This document shows, one piece after another, positions 43,326 through 51,920 of a DNA stretch of 64,000 nt (position 1 is the stretch's first letter; every line of letters begins with the position of its first letter). Location: contig NZ_LKHP01000002.1 of NCBI RefSeq assembly GCF_001440545.1, forward strand, positions 124,001-188,000, written 5' to 3'. The stretch is from Caloramator mitchellensis. GTDB taxonomy: Bacteria; Bacillota; Clostridia; Clostridiales; Caloramatoraceae. A program made the position numbers and the translations under genes. A model generated the notes under the pieces. That model saw nothing but the letters and a program-made list of their open reading frames with translations, ran no database searches and had not been told where the DNA came from.

Positions 43326-45371
43326 TTAATAATTAAGTCCAAACAAATAAACATTGTCTATTAATATTTTACTGTCCTGATTTATAAAACCTACACATGA
43401 TTCTTGTAAGTCAGCCCTATCAATCGCAATTTCATTGCCATTTATATAGTAAATAAAGATATCATTATACTTTACAACTCTAAAGCTATTATATTCCGTC
43501 GGGTTGAAGTCACCATATGACAAATTATTGATTTGGTATTTTTTCACTTCTTTTTTCCCATTCAAAAGCTTTTCGATTTTTAATTTTTTACCCTCAATTG
43601 AAACTTTTACGTTGTTTTCTTCATCTTCATATGATGAGTAAAAAGAATGCCCTCCTAAATTCTCAAACTTAAAATCAAAACCAAATTCATAATTTTTAAT
43701 TTTATCTCCAAAAATTGCTTTATAATCTTTATTTAATATTAATTCACCGTTTTGCCTTTGCATCCCATTGAAAATTCCTGTATCTGCTTCAAAATTATCC
43801 TCAAATGAAGATGTAAAAGCAATTCCATCAAATGCTGTTTCAATATCTTTACTGCATAATCCAAATGAACCGTTATCTAACTGACATTCATCTTCAAAAT
43901 ACTTTATATTGTCAACATAAATTTCAATTCGCTTTCCATTTTTCTTTAAAATATATTGGTGATAAGCTTTTAAATTAAAATATTTGCTGATTTTTGACTT
44001 AATAATTTTTCTGTTGCCACCTTCAATAATTTCTAAAACAAAATTATTTTCAGAAGGTTTTAAATAAAATTTAATATAGTTGTTTGCATCTATATAAGAA
44101 GCAACAAATCCTGCGGTAGAATTTTCTTTAAATTCATTTACTTTCATATTTACTTCATAAATATAGTTGTTTCCATAGCTTTTTTTATTTAATATAAAAC
44201 CCTCTTCAGACTTTGAAACGAGTTCATCGTTTTTTACTCTGAATTCTCCTTTAACTATTCTCCAATTTTCATTTGCATAACTTTCATCACCGTCAAACCA
44301 ATCTTGAAAGTCAGGCTTTTCGGGATAAGGCATTTCAGTAGAGGTAGGAGCAAACGTAAACAATTTATCATAATTAAAGAACAGTCTATCTATTGCAATT
44401 TGCCTTTGAGGGCCTATTTCTTCGTATCTTTTAGTGTGATAAATAATATAATAAGCTAAATTATTAGGTGCTAACACTAAATCATGATGACCTGGAGATA
44501 TTACTTTATCAGTTGTTTTTATAATTGGATTTTTGTCATACTTTTTCCAGGTAACGTTATCAGCCATTCCTAAATCGCTCATAGGCCTATCTGCAGTAGC
44601 ATACCCTACAGCATATGTTTTATCTGCATAATCTCCTCCAGAAAACATCAAATAGTATTTACCGTTTCTTTTTAAAACGACCGGTCCCTCATTAATAACT
44701 CCTTCCCACGGCTCGGATATTGAAATAACCCTTGTTTCTTCGGTGTCAAAACTAAACATATCCTTCATATGTCTTACAGCAATACCGTTAAATCCAGCAC
44801 CTACCTGATTATAATAAAAATATTTTTCTCCATCTTCATCCTTAAAAACAAATCCATCTATTGAATTAACATCCGTAATTATGGGGTTCTTTTCATAATC
44901 CTTAAATGGACCTAATGGATTATCGCTAATTGCAACTCCAATATTCCTGCTTTCTGCACCCTTTGAGGGGTCTCCAGCTGAATAATACATATAAAATTTA
45001 CCATTATCATAGTAAATGGCTGGGGCCCAGAACCAATCGAGATTCCAAACGCCCTCAAATATCCCATTGGCAGGAGGCCCTAAATATGCTACCCCTTTGT
45101 ATTCCCAATTTACTAAATCCCTTGATTTAAATACATTAAATCCTGGAATATCAGATGTCCCATAAAGATAGTATTCTCCGTTATATTTAATTACTGTTGG
45201 GTCTGCTATATTGATAACGCTGGCTCCATCTGGGACATAAACTGGATTCTTATATTTATTAACATCCATAGAAATTGTATCAGAATTCGTGCTTTGCTGT
45301 TTCGACCAATTGTAGTAACTAAAAACTGTTACGATAATCGCTACAAAAAACAAAATCAATGATTTTTTCAA
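43326..45371 (-). CDS. Membrane-anchored or secreted GH43 with C-terminal LamG-like modules
   Basis: 681 residues. N-terminal hydrophobic segment KKSLILFFVAIIVTVFSYY is an anchor or signal peptide with no obvious cleavage site. GH43 domain about 35-345: base Asp in INIADPTVIKYNG, Asp in SIDGFVFKD, acid Glu in GVINEGPVVLKRNGKYYLMF. Two beta-sandwich modules follow (about 360-535 and 535-681, with YEVNMKVNE and FGFDFKFENLGG-like strands), possibly carbohydrate binding. It would cut arabinosyl or galactosyl polysaccharide outside the cell and supply the importer. TTG 45371 is preferred: an in-frame GTG nine bases earlier is part of AGGAGTG. Confidence 0.88.
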   Translation of the reverse strand: MKKSLILFFVAIIVTVFSYYNWSKQQSTNSDTISMDVNKYKNPVYVPDGASVINIADPTVIKYNGEYYLYGTSDIPGFNVFKSRDLVNWEYKGVAYLGPPANGIFEGVWNLDWFWAPAIYYDNGKFYMYYSAGDPSKGAESRNIGVAISDNPLGPFKDYEKNPIITDVNSIDGFVFKDEDGEKYFYYNQVGAGFNGIAVRHMKDMFSFDTEETRVISISEPWEGVINEGPVVLKRNGKYYLMFSGGDYADKTYAVGYATADRPMSDLGMADNVTWKKYDKNPIIKTTDKVISPGHHDLVLAPNNLAYYIIYHTKRYEEIGPQRQIAIDRLFFNYDKLFTFAPTSTEMPYPEKPDFQDWFDGDESYANENWRIVKGEFRVKNDELVSKSEEGFILNKKSYGNNYIYEVNMKVNEFKENSTAGFVASYIDANNYIKFYLKPSENNFVLEIIEGGNRKIIKSKISKYFNLKAYHQYILKKNGKRIEIYVDNIKYFEDECQLDNGSFGLCSKDIETAFDGIAFTSSFEDNFEADTGIFNGMQRQNGELILNKDYKAIFGDKIKNYEFGFDFKFENLGGHSFYSSYEDEENNVKVSIEGKKLKIEKLLNGKKEVKKYQINNLSYGDFNPTEYNSFRVVKYNDIFIYYINGNEIAIDRADLQESCVGFINQDSKILIDNVYLFGLNY

Positions 45372-45390
45372 ACTAATCACTCCTGTAGGA

Positions 45391-46278
45391 TTATTCCTTC
45401 AAACCACTCAATGCAATTCCCTTGACAAAATATTTTTGACCTGCCAAGAATAAAATAATAGGTGGAACAGCAGACATAAGAGCACCTGCCATTAAAATAC
45501 CATAATTATGGATGTATGCTCCTTGAAAGATTGCAAGACCTGCTGGCAACGTTCTATTTGCCGCATTATTTGTAACAAGTATCGGCCAAAGAAAATCGTT
45601 CCAATTGCCCATAAATGTAAAAATAGCAAGCGTCATTAATGCTGGTTTTGCTAAAGGCAGTATTATTCTAAAATAAATTGTAAAATATCCAGCACCATCT
45701 ATTTTGGCAGCTTCATCTAAATCCCTAGGTATACCTTCAAAAAATTGCCTTAATAAAAAGACTCCAAACACTCCACCTAAACCTGGAAATATCATAGCAG
45801 CCGGAGTATCAATCCACCCAAACTTATCAACTATGACATATACAGGAATAAAATTAATTATCGTCGGAATCATCATTGTAGCCATCATAATCCAGTATAT
45901 TGTTTCCTTATACTTAAATTTCAACCTGGCATAAGCAAACGCTGCAAGAGAATCAAATAAAAGAATTAATATCGTATGAGAGGTTGCAATAAAAAGGCTG
46001 TTAAAAAACCATCTAATTATAGGTGCATTTTCTCTATCGCTGAATATATGCCTAAAATTGTCTAGGGTTACTCTCTTAGGAATCCATCTTACCACACTAT
46101 CAATAACGTCACTTTCTGGCTTAAATGCAGTAGATACTATCCACAATAATGGAACGAGCCAAATAATGGCTAAAATCACTGCTACTGAAAATATCAAAAT
46201 CTGTTTAATCTGTTTTTTATTTTTATAGCTTTTAAAAATACTGTATTTTACTTCCTTATTCTTTACCAATTCCTGCAT
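45391..46278 (-). CDS. Oligosaccharide ABC permease (CUT1, AraQ/MalG-like)
   Basis: 295 residues, six helices. EAA loop DEAAKIDGAGYFTIYFRIIL, C-terminus GIALSGLKE. Inner half of the second sugar importer of the window. 10 bp from its partner gene. No ATPase gene is next to it. Confidence 0.92.
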   Translation of the reverse strand: MQELVKNKEVKYSIFKSYKNKKQIKQILIFSVAVILAIIWLVPLLWIVSTAFKPESDVIDSVVRWIPKRVTLDNFRHIFSDRENAPIIRWFFNSLFIATSHTILILLFDSLAAFAYARLKFKYKETIYWIMMATMMIPTIINFIPVYVIVDKFGWIDTPAAMIFPGLGGVFGVFLLRQFFEGIPRDLDEAAKIDGAGYFTIYFRIILPLAKPALMTLAIFTFMGNWNDFLWPILVTNNAANRTLPAGLAIFQGAYIHNYGILMAGALMSAVPPIILFLAGQKYFVKGIALSGLKE

Positions 46279-46288
46279 AAAATCACCC

Positions 46289-47170
46289 CTATTCCTTTGG
46301 TGTCAACAACTTAAATTGAATAATACTAAAGGTAATCATAACGAGTCCCATCATTATGGCCATAGCCGATGCCGAGCCCATTCTATATTGTCCAAAAGCA
46401 ACGTCCCTAATATACATCAAAAGAACCTTAGTCGCATTTCCTGGGCCACCCCTTGTTACCATATATGGTTGTCCAAAAATATTAAATTGAGCTAGTGTTG
46501 TCATAATAATTATAAAAAGAAGAGGCCTTCTAAGTCCTGGTAATGTCACATATTTAAATTTCTGCCAGGCACTTGCGCCATCAATATCTGCTGCTTCATA
46601 AAGAACTTGAGGTATATCCTGTAATCCAGCTAAAAACAAAATCATATTTCCACCAATAGTCCACCATACAGTCATTAATACAAGGGATATCCATGCCCAT
46701 GGAAGCTCCGCAAGCCACGGTATTCTATCAAAACCTAACTTTTCTAAATAATAATTTACTAACCCAGCATTTGTATCGAGCATCCACAGCCATATTAAAC
46801 CCACGCATGAGACTGAAAGAACATTTGATGTATAAAAAACTCCTCTGAAAAAATTTCTTAGTTTTAAGTTTGGTGAGTTTACTAAAAGTGCCAAGGCTAG
46901 CGCTATAATAATCAAGAATGGAACACTAAATATCACAAATTTAAATGTATTTCCAAACGAATTCCAAAATTCAAGATAATCAATTGTATCCTTTGAAAAT
47001 AAATCCATATAATTTTTTAAGCCTACAAACTTTGGTGGCGTTAGATAATCCCATCTGTTTAAACTTATCCAAACTCCTAAAACTGTTGGAATTATCATAA
47101 AAATTAAAAAGAAAACAAACTGTGGCAGTATAAATAGATATGGTTGAATTTTGTCAAGTTTTTTGTCCAT
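46289..47170 (-). CDS. Oligosaccharide ABC permease (CUT1, AraP/MalF-like)
   Basis: 293 residues, six helices, standard length. EAA loop EAADIDGASAWQKFKYVTLPG. Second permease subunit of the importer with the lipoprotein at 47216-48499. The gap to that gene carries a short hairpin with a T-run, so permease expression is probably lower than that of the binding protein. GAGAGGTG before the ATG. Confidence 0.92.
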   Translation of the reverse strand: MDKKLDKIQPYLFILPQFVFFLIFMIIPTVLGVWISLNRWDYLTPPKFVGLKNYMDLFSKDTIDYLEFWNSFGNTFKFVIFSVPFLIIIALALALLVNSPNLKLRNFFRGVFYTSNVLSVSCVGLIWLWMLDTNAGLVNYYLEKLGFDRIPWLAELPWAWISLVLMTVWWTIGGNMILFLAGLQDIPQVLYEAADIDGASAWQKFKYVTLPGLRRPLLFIIIMTTLAQFNIFGQPYMVTRGGPGNATKVLLMYIRDVAFGQYRMGSASAMAIMMGLVMITFSIIQFKLLTPKE

Positions 47171-47191
47171 ATAAACACCTCTCTTTACAAA

Positions 47192-47212
47192 AAGGAGGCA
47201 AAAAGCCTCCTT
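47192..47212 (-). terminator. Intercistronic hairpin between binding protein and permease genes
   Basis: AAGGAGGC-TTTTT-GCCTCCTT followed by TTTTTGT on the minus strand. Placed like the hairpin between malE and malF; likely partial termination. Confidence 0.75.
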
Positions 47213-47215
47213 CTA

Positions 47216-48499
47216 TTACTGTTTATTAGCCTGAACCTGCTTTCTTCCCTTATCAGCAGCCTTTTCAAGCGCTGATGCTGGTGTATCCTTGCCTAACATA
47301 ACATTAGTTACTGCCTCACCACTTGGACCCCATGCATCTGGGAAATATGGCGAAGACACAGGGAATACAAGATAATCTGCCTGTTCAGCAAATCCCATTT
47401 GATGCTTTAATGCCTTGAATTCTTCGCTTTCTCTTACAGAATTTCTTGCAGGAACTTGGCCTGCCTTAGCCCATTCCATACTATGTTTTGTAATATAGTC
47501 TGCAAATACCATAGCAGCTTCAACTTTTACAGGGTCTTCATTTTTCTGCTTAAAGATTACAAATTGATGTGAACCAGCCCATGCAGCCTTTTGTTTACCC
47601 CATTGAGGAACTGGTGCTGTTGCAAAATTCAAACCTTGCTGTTCTTCAAATCCAGCAATCATCCAAATTCCGTTTAAATGGAATCCAAGTTTACCCTGCT
47701 TAAATAAAGTTACTTCACCATCTTGAGTTATATTTTTAGGTGATATTTGATACTTAAATATTGTATCTGCTAAAAATTGAAGTGCGTCAACAGCCTCCTG
47801 TGATGTATATAAAGGTTCTGTTCCATCATCGCTTGTTGCTTTACCACCAAACTGATGAAGAACTGTCCAATAAATTTGATGGCTTGGCCAAAGAGTTGGC
47901 ATTGCAAATCCCCATTGGTCAATTTTTCCATCTCCATCTGTATCTTTTGTCATAGCCTTAGCCATTTCCAAGAATTCTTCCATATTTGTTGGAGGATGGT
48001 CATATCCTGCTTGTTTTAAAAGGTCAACATTATAGTATAAACCGAGTGGATGAACATCTAGCGGAATTCCGTATCTTTTACCCTCATAAATTCCAGCCTT
48101 CCAAACTGCAGAAATAAAATCTGATTCTTGCAATCCCAATTTAGCAGCAAGCTCATCAAGTGGAATTATAACGCCCTTCATTGCATATTTTGGCAATGTA
48201 TCAACATGCATTATACCGACATCAGGAGCATTTCCACTTGCAACTGCAGTTATAATCTTGTCATAATATTGTCCCCACTGCATAACTTGAGTTTTAACAT
48301 TGATTTTTCCTTCATATTCTTTGTTGAATTGGTCTATAATCTTTTGCATTCCTTTTCCATCTGGACCAGTAAACCCATTCCAGAATTCAAGTTGAACATT
48401 TTTAAATTCAGTAGGCTTATTACTTGTTGACTTAGAACAACCTGCAAATAATCCAGCAATCAAAATTAAAGTCATTAACATTGCTAATAACTTTTTCAT
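47216..48499 (-). CDS. Oligosaccharide-binding lipoprotein (SBP family 1)
   Basis: 427 residues. Signal MKKLLAMLMTLILIAG with lipobox FAGC, then an SBP_bac_1 fold: QLEFWNGFTGPDGKGM, SGNAPDVGIMHVDTLPKYA, GKRYGIPLDVHPLGLYYN, KGKLGFHLNGIWM. Binds sugar outside the cell for the adjacent permeases. First gene of the cluster downstream of the shared operator at 48583-48604, so expression probably follows the same signal as galT-galK. Trp/Asp-rich pocket-like segments fit oligosaccharide stacking; the ligand is inferred from the GH43/GH2 genes. Confidence 0.92.
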   Translation of the reverse strand: MKKLLAMLMTLILIAGLFAGCSKSTSNKPTEFKNVQLEFWNGFTGPDGKGMQKIIDQFNKEYEGKINVKTQVMQWGQYYDKIITAVASGNAPDVGIMHVDTLPKYAMKGVIIPLDELAAKLGLQESDFISAVWKAGIYEGKRYGIPLDVHPLGLYYNVDLLKQAGYDHPPTNMEEFLEMAKAMTKDTDGDGKIDQWGFAMPTLWPSHQIYWTVLHQFGGKATSDDGTEPLYTSQEAVDALQFLADTIFKYQISPKNITQDGEVTLFKQGKLGFHLNGIWMIAGFEEQQGLNFATAPVPQWGKQKAAWAGSHQFVIFKQKNEDPVKVEAAMVFADYITKHSMEWAKAGQVPARNSVRESEEFKALKHQMGFAEQADYLVFPVSSPYFPDAWGPSGEAVTNVMLGKDTPASALEKAADKGRKQVQANKQ

Positions 48500-48582
48500 A
48501 AGGACCCCCCTAAATTTTATTTATTTTAGAATAATATTAACCCAATCTCAATTCATCCCCCCTTGTGTAGATTATATAAAGA

Positions 48583-48604
48583 TTATAGAAAACCTTTTCT
48601 ATAA
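48583..48604. promoter_or_regulatory. Palindromic operator before the importer operon
   Basis: Inverted repeat with core TATAGAAAACCTTTTCTATA, symmetric outside the central CC, 84 bp upstream of the binding-protein ATG. The same motif with one base changed lies before galT (50899-50920). Binding by the local LacI-family regulator is likely but not shown. Confidence 0.75.
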
Positions 48605-48729
48605 CTATTCTATTACAATTATATGCAAATTTCAAGAAAATTTTTCTAATAATATATTATTTTAATTAATAAATTAAAATATAAAATTTACTAATTATCC
48701 TTTTAATAGTTTACAATATATTTCCACCT

Positions 48730-49881
48730 CTACCCTATTTTTTTAACTCCGTCCTCTACGCTGCACATATAGAAGTTTGGAGTTATATTCGTTCTATACA
48801 AGTAATTTTTGCCTACAAAATCTGTAAACTCTTTTATTTTATTTTTTTCAACCAGTGCAATGGCACAACCTCCGAATCCTGCTCCCGTCATCCTTGCACC
48901 TATGCAGCCGTCAAATTTTAGAGCCTCCTCAACTATCGCGTCAAGGTGCAGCCCTGTTACCTCATAATCATCCCTTAATGAATCGTGGGACTGTTTTAAA
49001 AGATTTCCAAATTCCTCTACATTTCCTGTTTTTAAAACTTCAACAGCTTTTTTAACTCTTTCGTTTTCAGTAATAACATGTCTTGCCCTTTTCCTTAATA
49101 CCTCATCGTTCAAATACTTTAAATCATCAATGTCCGCTTCACAAATATTCCTGATTGATTTATGCTGTCCTATAATTTCCAAACTTTTATCGCATTCACT
49201 TCTTCTTTCGTTATATTTAGAATCTGCAAGCTCCCTTCTCTTGTTTGTGTTCATAATAACAAGGCTGTAATCATTTAACTCGAGCGGCGCATATTCATAC
49301 TCAAGCGTATTGCAATCCAATAAAACTGCACTATTCTTTTTGCCCATCGCAACTGAGAATTGGTCCATTATACCACAGTTTACGCCGACAAACTCATTCT
49401 CAACCCTTTGGCAGAGCTTCGCAAGCTCAACTCTATCTATTTTCTCTCCAAGGCTCGGATAAAGCATTAAATAGCCGGTTAAAACCTCAAGCGCAGCAGA
49501 GCTTGAAAGCCCTGCTCCATCAGGCAGCGTAGTTACAAAATATACATCAGCACCTTTAAGATTATATCCTCCGTCTAATAGATACTTTACAACTCCCTTA
49601 GGATAATTACCCCATCCATCGCTATCGTCATATTTAATATTATCAAGTTTAAAGCTAACTATATTGTTCATGTTCTTTGACCTTAAGTTTACAATATCAT
49701 CGTCTCTGTATCTTACCGCTGCATAAATACCTATTGATAAGGCGCATGGAAAAACAAGTCCTCCATTGTAGTCTATATGCTCTCCGATTAAATTAACTCT
49801 TCCCGGAGAGAAAAAATAATTTAAATCATTAGAATAACCAAATGCATTATTAAATTCTTCCTTCAATAAGTTAATATCCAA
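48730..49881 (-). CDS. galK: Galactokinase
   Basis: 383 residues. Phosphorylates alpha-D-galactose with ATP. Seen: the galactokinase signature GRVNLIGEHIDYNGGLVFP near residue 30, the GHMP ATP loop LPDGAGLSSSAALEV, and GARMTGAGFGGCAIALVE. TTG 49881 is preferred over GTG 49890 because that GTG is part of the ribosome site AGGGGTG. 19 bp after galT, so cotranscribed; together they start the Leloir pathway. An epimerase (galE) is not seen. Confidence 0.95.
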   Translation of the reverse strand: MDINLLKEEFNNAFGYSNDLNYFFSPGRVNLIGEHIDYNGGLVFPCALSIGIYAAVRYRDDDIVNLRSKNMNNIVSFKLDNIKYDDSDGWGNYPKGVVKYLLDGGYNLKGADVYFVTTLPDGAGLSSSAALEVLTGYLMLYPSLGEKIDRVELAKLCQRVENEFVGVNCGIMDQFSVAMGKKNSAVLLDCNTLEYEYAPLELNDYSLVIMNTNKRRELADSKYNERRSECDKSLEIIGQHKSIRNICEADIDDLKYLNDEVLRKRARHVITENERVKKAVEVLKTGNVEEFGNLLKQSHDSLRDDYEVTGLHLDAIVEEALKFDGCIGARMTGAGFGGCAIALVEKNKIKEFTDFVGKNYLYRTNITPNFYMCSVEDGVKKIG

Positions 49882-49900
49882 AATGCTCACCCCTCTGTGC

Positions 49901-50887
49901 TTATCTCCCTATCTTTGCCTTAAACTTTTCAAGTGCCTCTCTTAACCTTTCAGCAGCATCCTCAACCGCCATAGTATTCGCCGCAGCCCATGCTCCCATC
50001 TCAGACGATGCATAGAATTTAATCTTATCCTTGTCCCTTAGCGGAGGATAAAATTCTATATGAAAATGATAGTATTTGTCTGAATCCTTATATTCTTCCG
50101 AATTGACCGGAGTTTGATGAATGCACATCATATATGGGAATAACCTGTCAAATAAATTATCAAATGCCCCCGTAACGTTTCTTAATATTTCCGCAAGGTC
50201 CCATTTTTCCTTATCTGTAAACTCAGTAAAATTCCCCTTGTGATTCTTGCTGACTATAAATACACCATAAGGATAATCAGTAAAGAAAGGTATATATGCT
50301 AAAAAGCTATCGTTCTCTGTTACTATTCTTTTATTAAAACTTATTTCCTCATGATTCATCTGGCAAATCATGCACTTTCCACTATCCTGATAATATTCTT
50401 TGCAACTATCTAGCTCAACCTTAAGCTTTAGTGGAACATAGGAATACCCATAAATCTGTCCGTGAGGATGAGGCATTGTAACCCCTACCTCTTCTCCTCT
50501 ATTTTCAAACTCAAAAATATATTTTATCCTCTCGTCCTTTGAAAGCTCCCTAAATCTTTCAGTCCAAAGATTTACAAGCTTATAAATATGCTCAACTGAA
50601 AGTTCAGGAAGAGTTTTAGTATGCTCTGGAGAATATAAAATAACCTCACACTTTCCGTAATTTTCCGCAACTTTATAAAGCTCTGTTCCTTCTAAGTCTG
50701 GAACATCAGGATTTTGCTTTAGAGCTGGAAAATCGTTATCGTATTTATAAACATCATAATCATCCGGCACCCTGCCTGAACCAGGACAAAATGGGCACCA
50801 ATCCTTTGGCATATTTGGTCTTGCCTGTCTATTTGAAGCTACCATAGTCCACGTCTTTAGTAGCGGATTCCACCTTAACTCTGACAT
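49901..50887 (-). CDS. galT: Galactose-1-phosphate uridylyltransferase
   Basis: 328 residues, the HIT-like class I enzyme. Seen: WCPFCPGSGRVPDDYDV near the N-terminus, CMICQMNHEE zinc-site Cys pair, the catalytic motif VTMPHPHGQIYGYSYVPLK, and a second HIT half with HFHIEFYPPLR. It exchanges Gal-1-P and UDP-glucose for UDP-galactose and Glc-1-P. ATG after AAGGGGG. Promoter TTGACA-N18-TATAAT upstream with an operator over the start site. Confidence 0.95.
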   Translation of the reverse strand: MSELRWNPLLKTWTMVASNRQARPNMPKDWCPFCPGSGRVPDDYDVYKYDNDFPALKQNPDVPDLEGTELYKVAENYGKCEVILYSPEHTKTLPELSVEHIYKLVNLWTERFRELSKDERIKYIFEFENRGEEVGVTMPHPHGQIYGYSYVPLKLKVELDSCKEYYQDSGKCMICQMNHEEISFNKRIVTENDSFLAYIPFFTDYPYGVFIVSKNHKGNFTEFTDKEKWDLAEILRNVTGAFDNLFDRLFPYMMCIHQTPVNSEEYKDSDKYYHFHIEFYPPLRDKDKIKFYASSEMGAWAAANTMAVEDAAERLREALEKFKAKIGR

Positions 50888-50898
50888 ATTATTCCCCC

Positions 50899-50920
50899 TT
50901 ATAGAAAACCTTTTCTATTA
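50899..50920. promoter_or_regulatory. Palindromic operator at the galT start site
   Basis: The core ATAGAAAACCTTTTCTAT is identical to the site before the oligosaccharide importer, starting 3 bp beyond the -10 box (50923-50928). This ties galT-galK to the GH43/GH2/ABC locus. Confidence 0.75.
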
Positions 50921-50922
50921 TC

Positions 50923-50956
50923 ATTATAATAAATAAGTTGACAAATTGTCAACTTA
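50923..50956 (-). promoter_or_regulatory. Promoter of galT-galK with a second palindrome over the -35 box
   Basis: TTGACA (47-52) and TATAAT (23-28) with an 18-bp spacer. The -35 box is embedded in a perfect 23-bp palindrome (TAAGTTGACAA-A-TTGTCAACTTA, 50934-50956), which could be another repressor site or a terminator stem for the upstream gene. Confidence 0.65.
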
Positions 50957-50960
50957 AGTT

Positions 50961-50978
50961 ATGGTGCCTGGCACTTTA
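50961..50978 (-). repeat. REP-like palindrome at a stop codon
   Basis: In gene orientation TTAATC-TAA-AGTGCCAGGCACC. The bases AACTTAATCT before it are also present beside the element at 52878-52904, so the last codons of the gene at 50976-51845 come from, or coincide with, the element. Confidence 0.65.
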
Positions 50979-51845
50979 GATTAAGTTTCTCATCATATAA
51001 TCGTTATCAATTAATTCCCATTCCTCGATATGTTCGATGCATTCATCAGGCTTTATCTCTGTTAAGGGTGAAAGAGTCTCCATCTCAAGCATAAAATAGT
51101 TTGTATAAGTCTCATATGAAACACCATAATCGGGATAATTTGCCCCTTCAATATGTTTATATCTTTTAATGAATGTAACTCCTTTGTTGACATACGCAGC
51201 CCATCCTTCATTATTGCTAATCCCAATTTTAAATGGTTGGCTCTCATTTTCATCCTGTTTTATAACAATATATTTTTCACCCCAGTTAACTCTCTTGTCA
51301 TTTAATCTAGTATAGGGCCAAATAGCTAAATTCATGTTCGGCAAAAGGTCTGTCTGCTGAGTGTTAACAGGAATTATCTCAACTCCACCCTTGTCCATAA
51401 CAGTAAGCGCCCAAACAGAAAGTTTAATATCCCAGGCATTTTTGTTTGTTATTCTATGCAATACTCTAACTTTATTATCCTCTGGATTTAGAACAATTTC
51501 AATTTCCTTTATCACCTGTCTCCACTTTTCAACATTTCCCGTAACCTTTATCCCATTTTCAATAATCTCGTAACTAACAGGAGAATTGTCAGGGTAATAA
51601 GTTCTTGGATTTGCCTCAGGAGCATGCCATAGCCTGTGGCCTCCGTAAATATACCAGTAGTCATCGCCAGACTTAACTTTATAGTCAGTGTTTTCACAGA
51701 GCATATTCTCCCTTCCTTCAAATCCAAACCTTATAATTCTCGGTCCAACATCGATGGTTACAAGCAAATCAACAACGCCATTTGAAATTTTTACACAACG
51801 CCCGAAATTTTTGTAATTCACTTCGCTAATATTAATATTTTTCAT
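50976..51845 (-). CDS. DUF4380-type aldose-epimerase-like protein
   Basis: 289 residues with a galactose-mutarotase-like beta-sandwich: VDLLVTIDVGPRIIRFGFEG, YIYGGHRLWHAPEANPRTYYPDNSP and NWGEKYIVIKQDEN. The catalytic His/Glu arrangement of GalM is not clearly kept, so it may bind sugars or act on an unknown aldose. Located directly upstream of galT on the same strand. ATG 51845 after GGGGGTG. The gene ends in a REP-like element, which may have replaced its original C-terminus. Confidence 0.82.
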   Translation of the reverse strand: MKNINISEVNYKNFGRCVKISNGVVDLLVTIDVGPRIIRFGFEGRENMLCENTDYKVKSGDDYWYIYGGHRLWHAPEANPRTYYPDNSPVSYEIIENGIKVTGNVEKWRQVIKEIEIVLNPEDNKVRVLHRITNKNAWDIKLSVWALTVMDKGGVEIIPVNTQQTDLLPNMNLAIWPYTRLNDKRVNWGEKYIVIKQDENESQPFKIGISNNEGWAAYVNKGVTFIKRYKHIEGANYPDYGVSYETYTNYFMLEMETLSPLTEIKPDECIEHIEEWELIDNDYMMRNLI

Positions 51846-51920
51846 AGCGCACCCCCAAATAGTCCCATTTTATGTCAATAATCGTATCTAATAAATATTA
51901 TATACTAGAGGTGTTGAAAT

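Noticed and set aside
48583-48604. Catabolite-responsive element (cre) for CcpA
   Set aside because: The centre is CC, not the CG of cre sites, and the arms do not fit the TGnnAnCG pattern; a dedicated operator is more likely.
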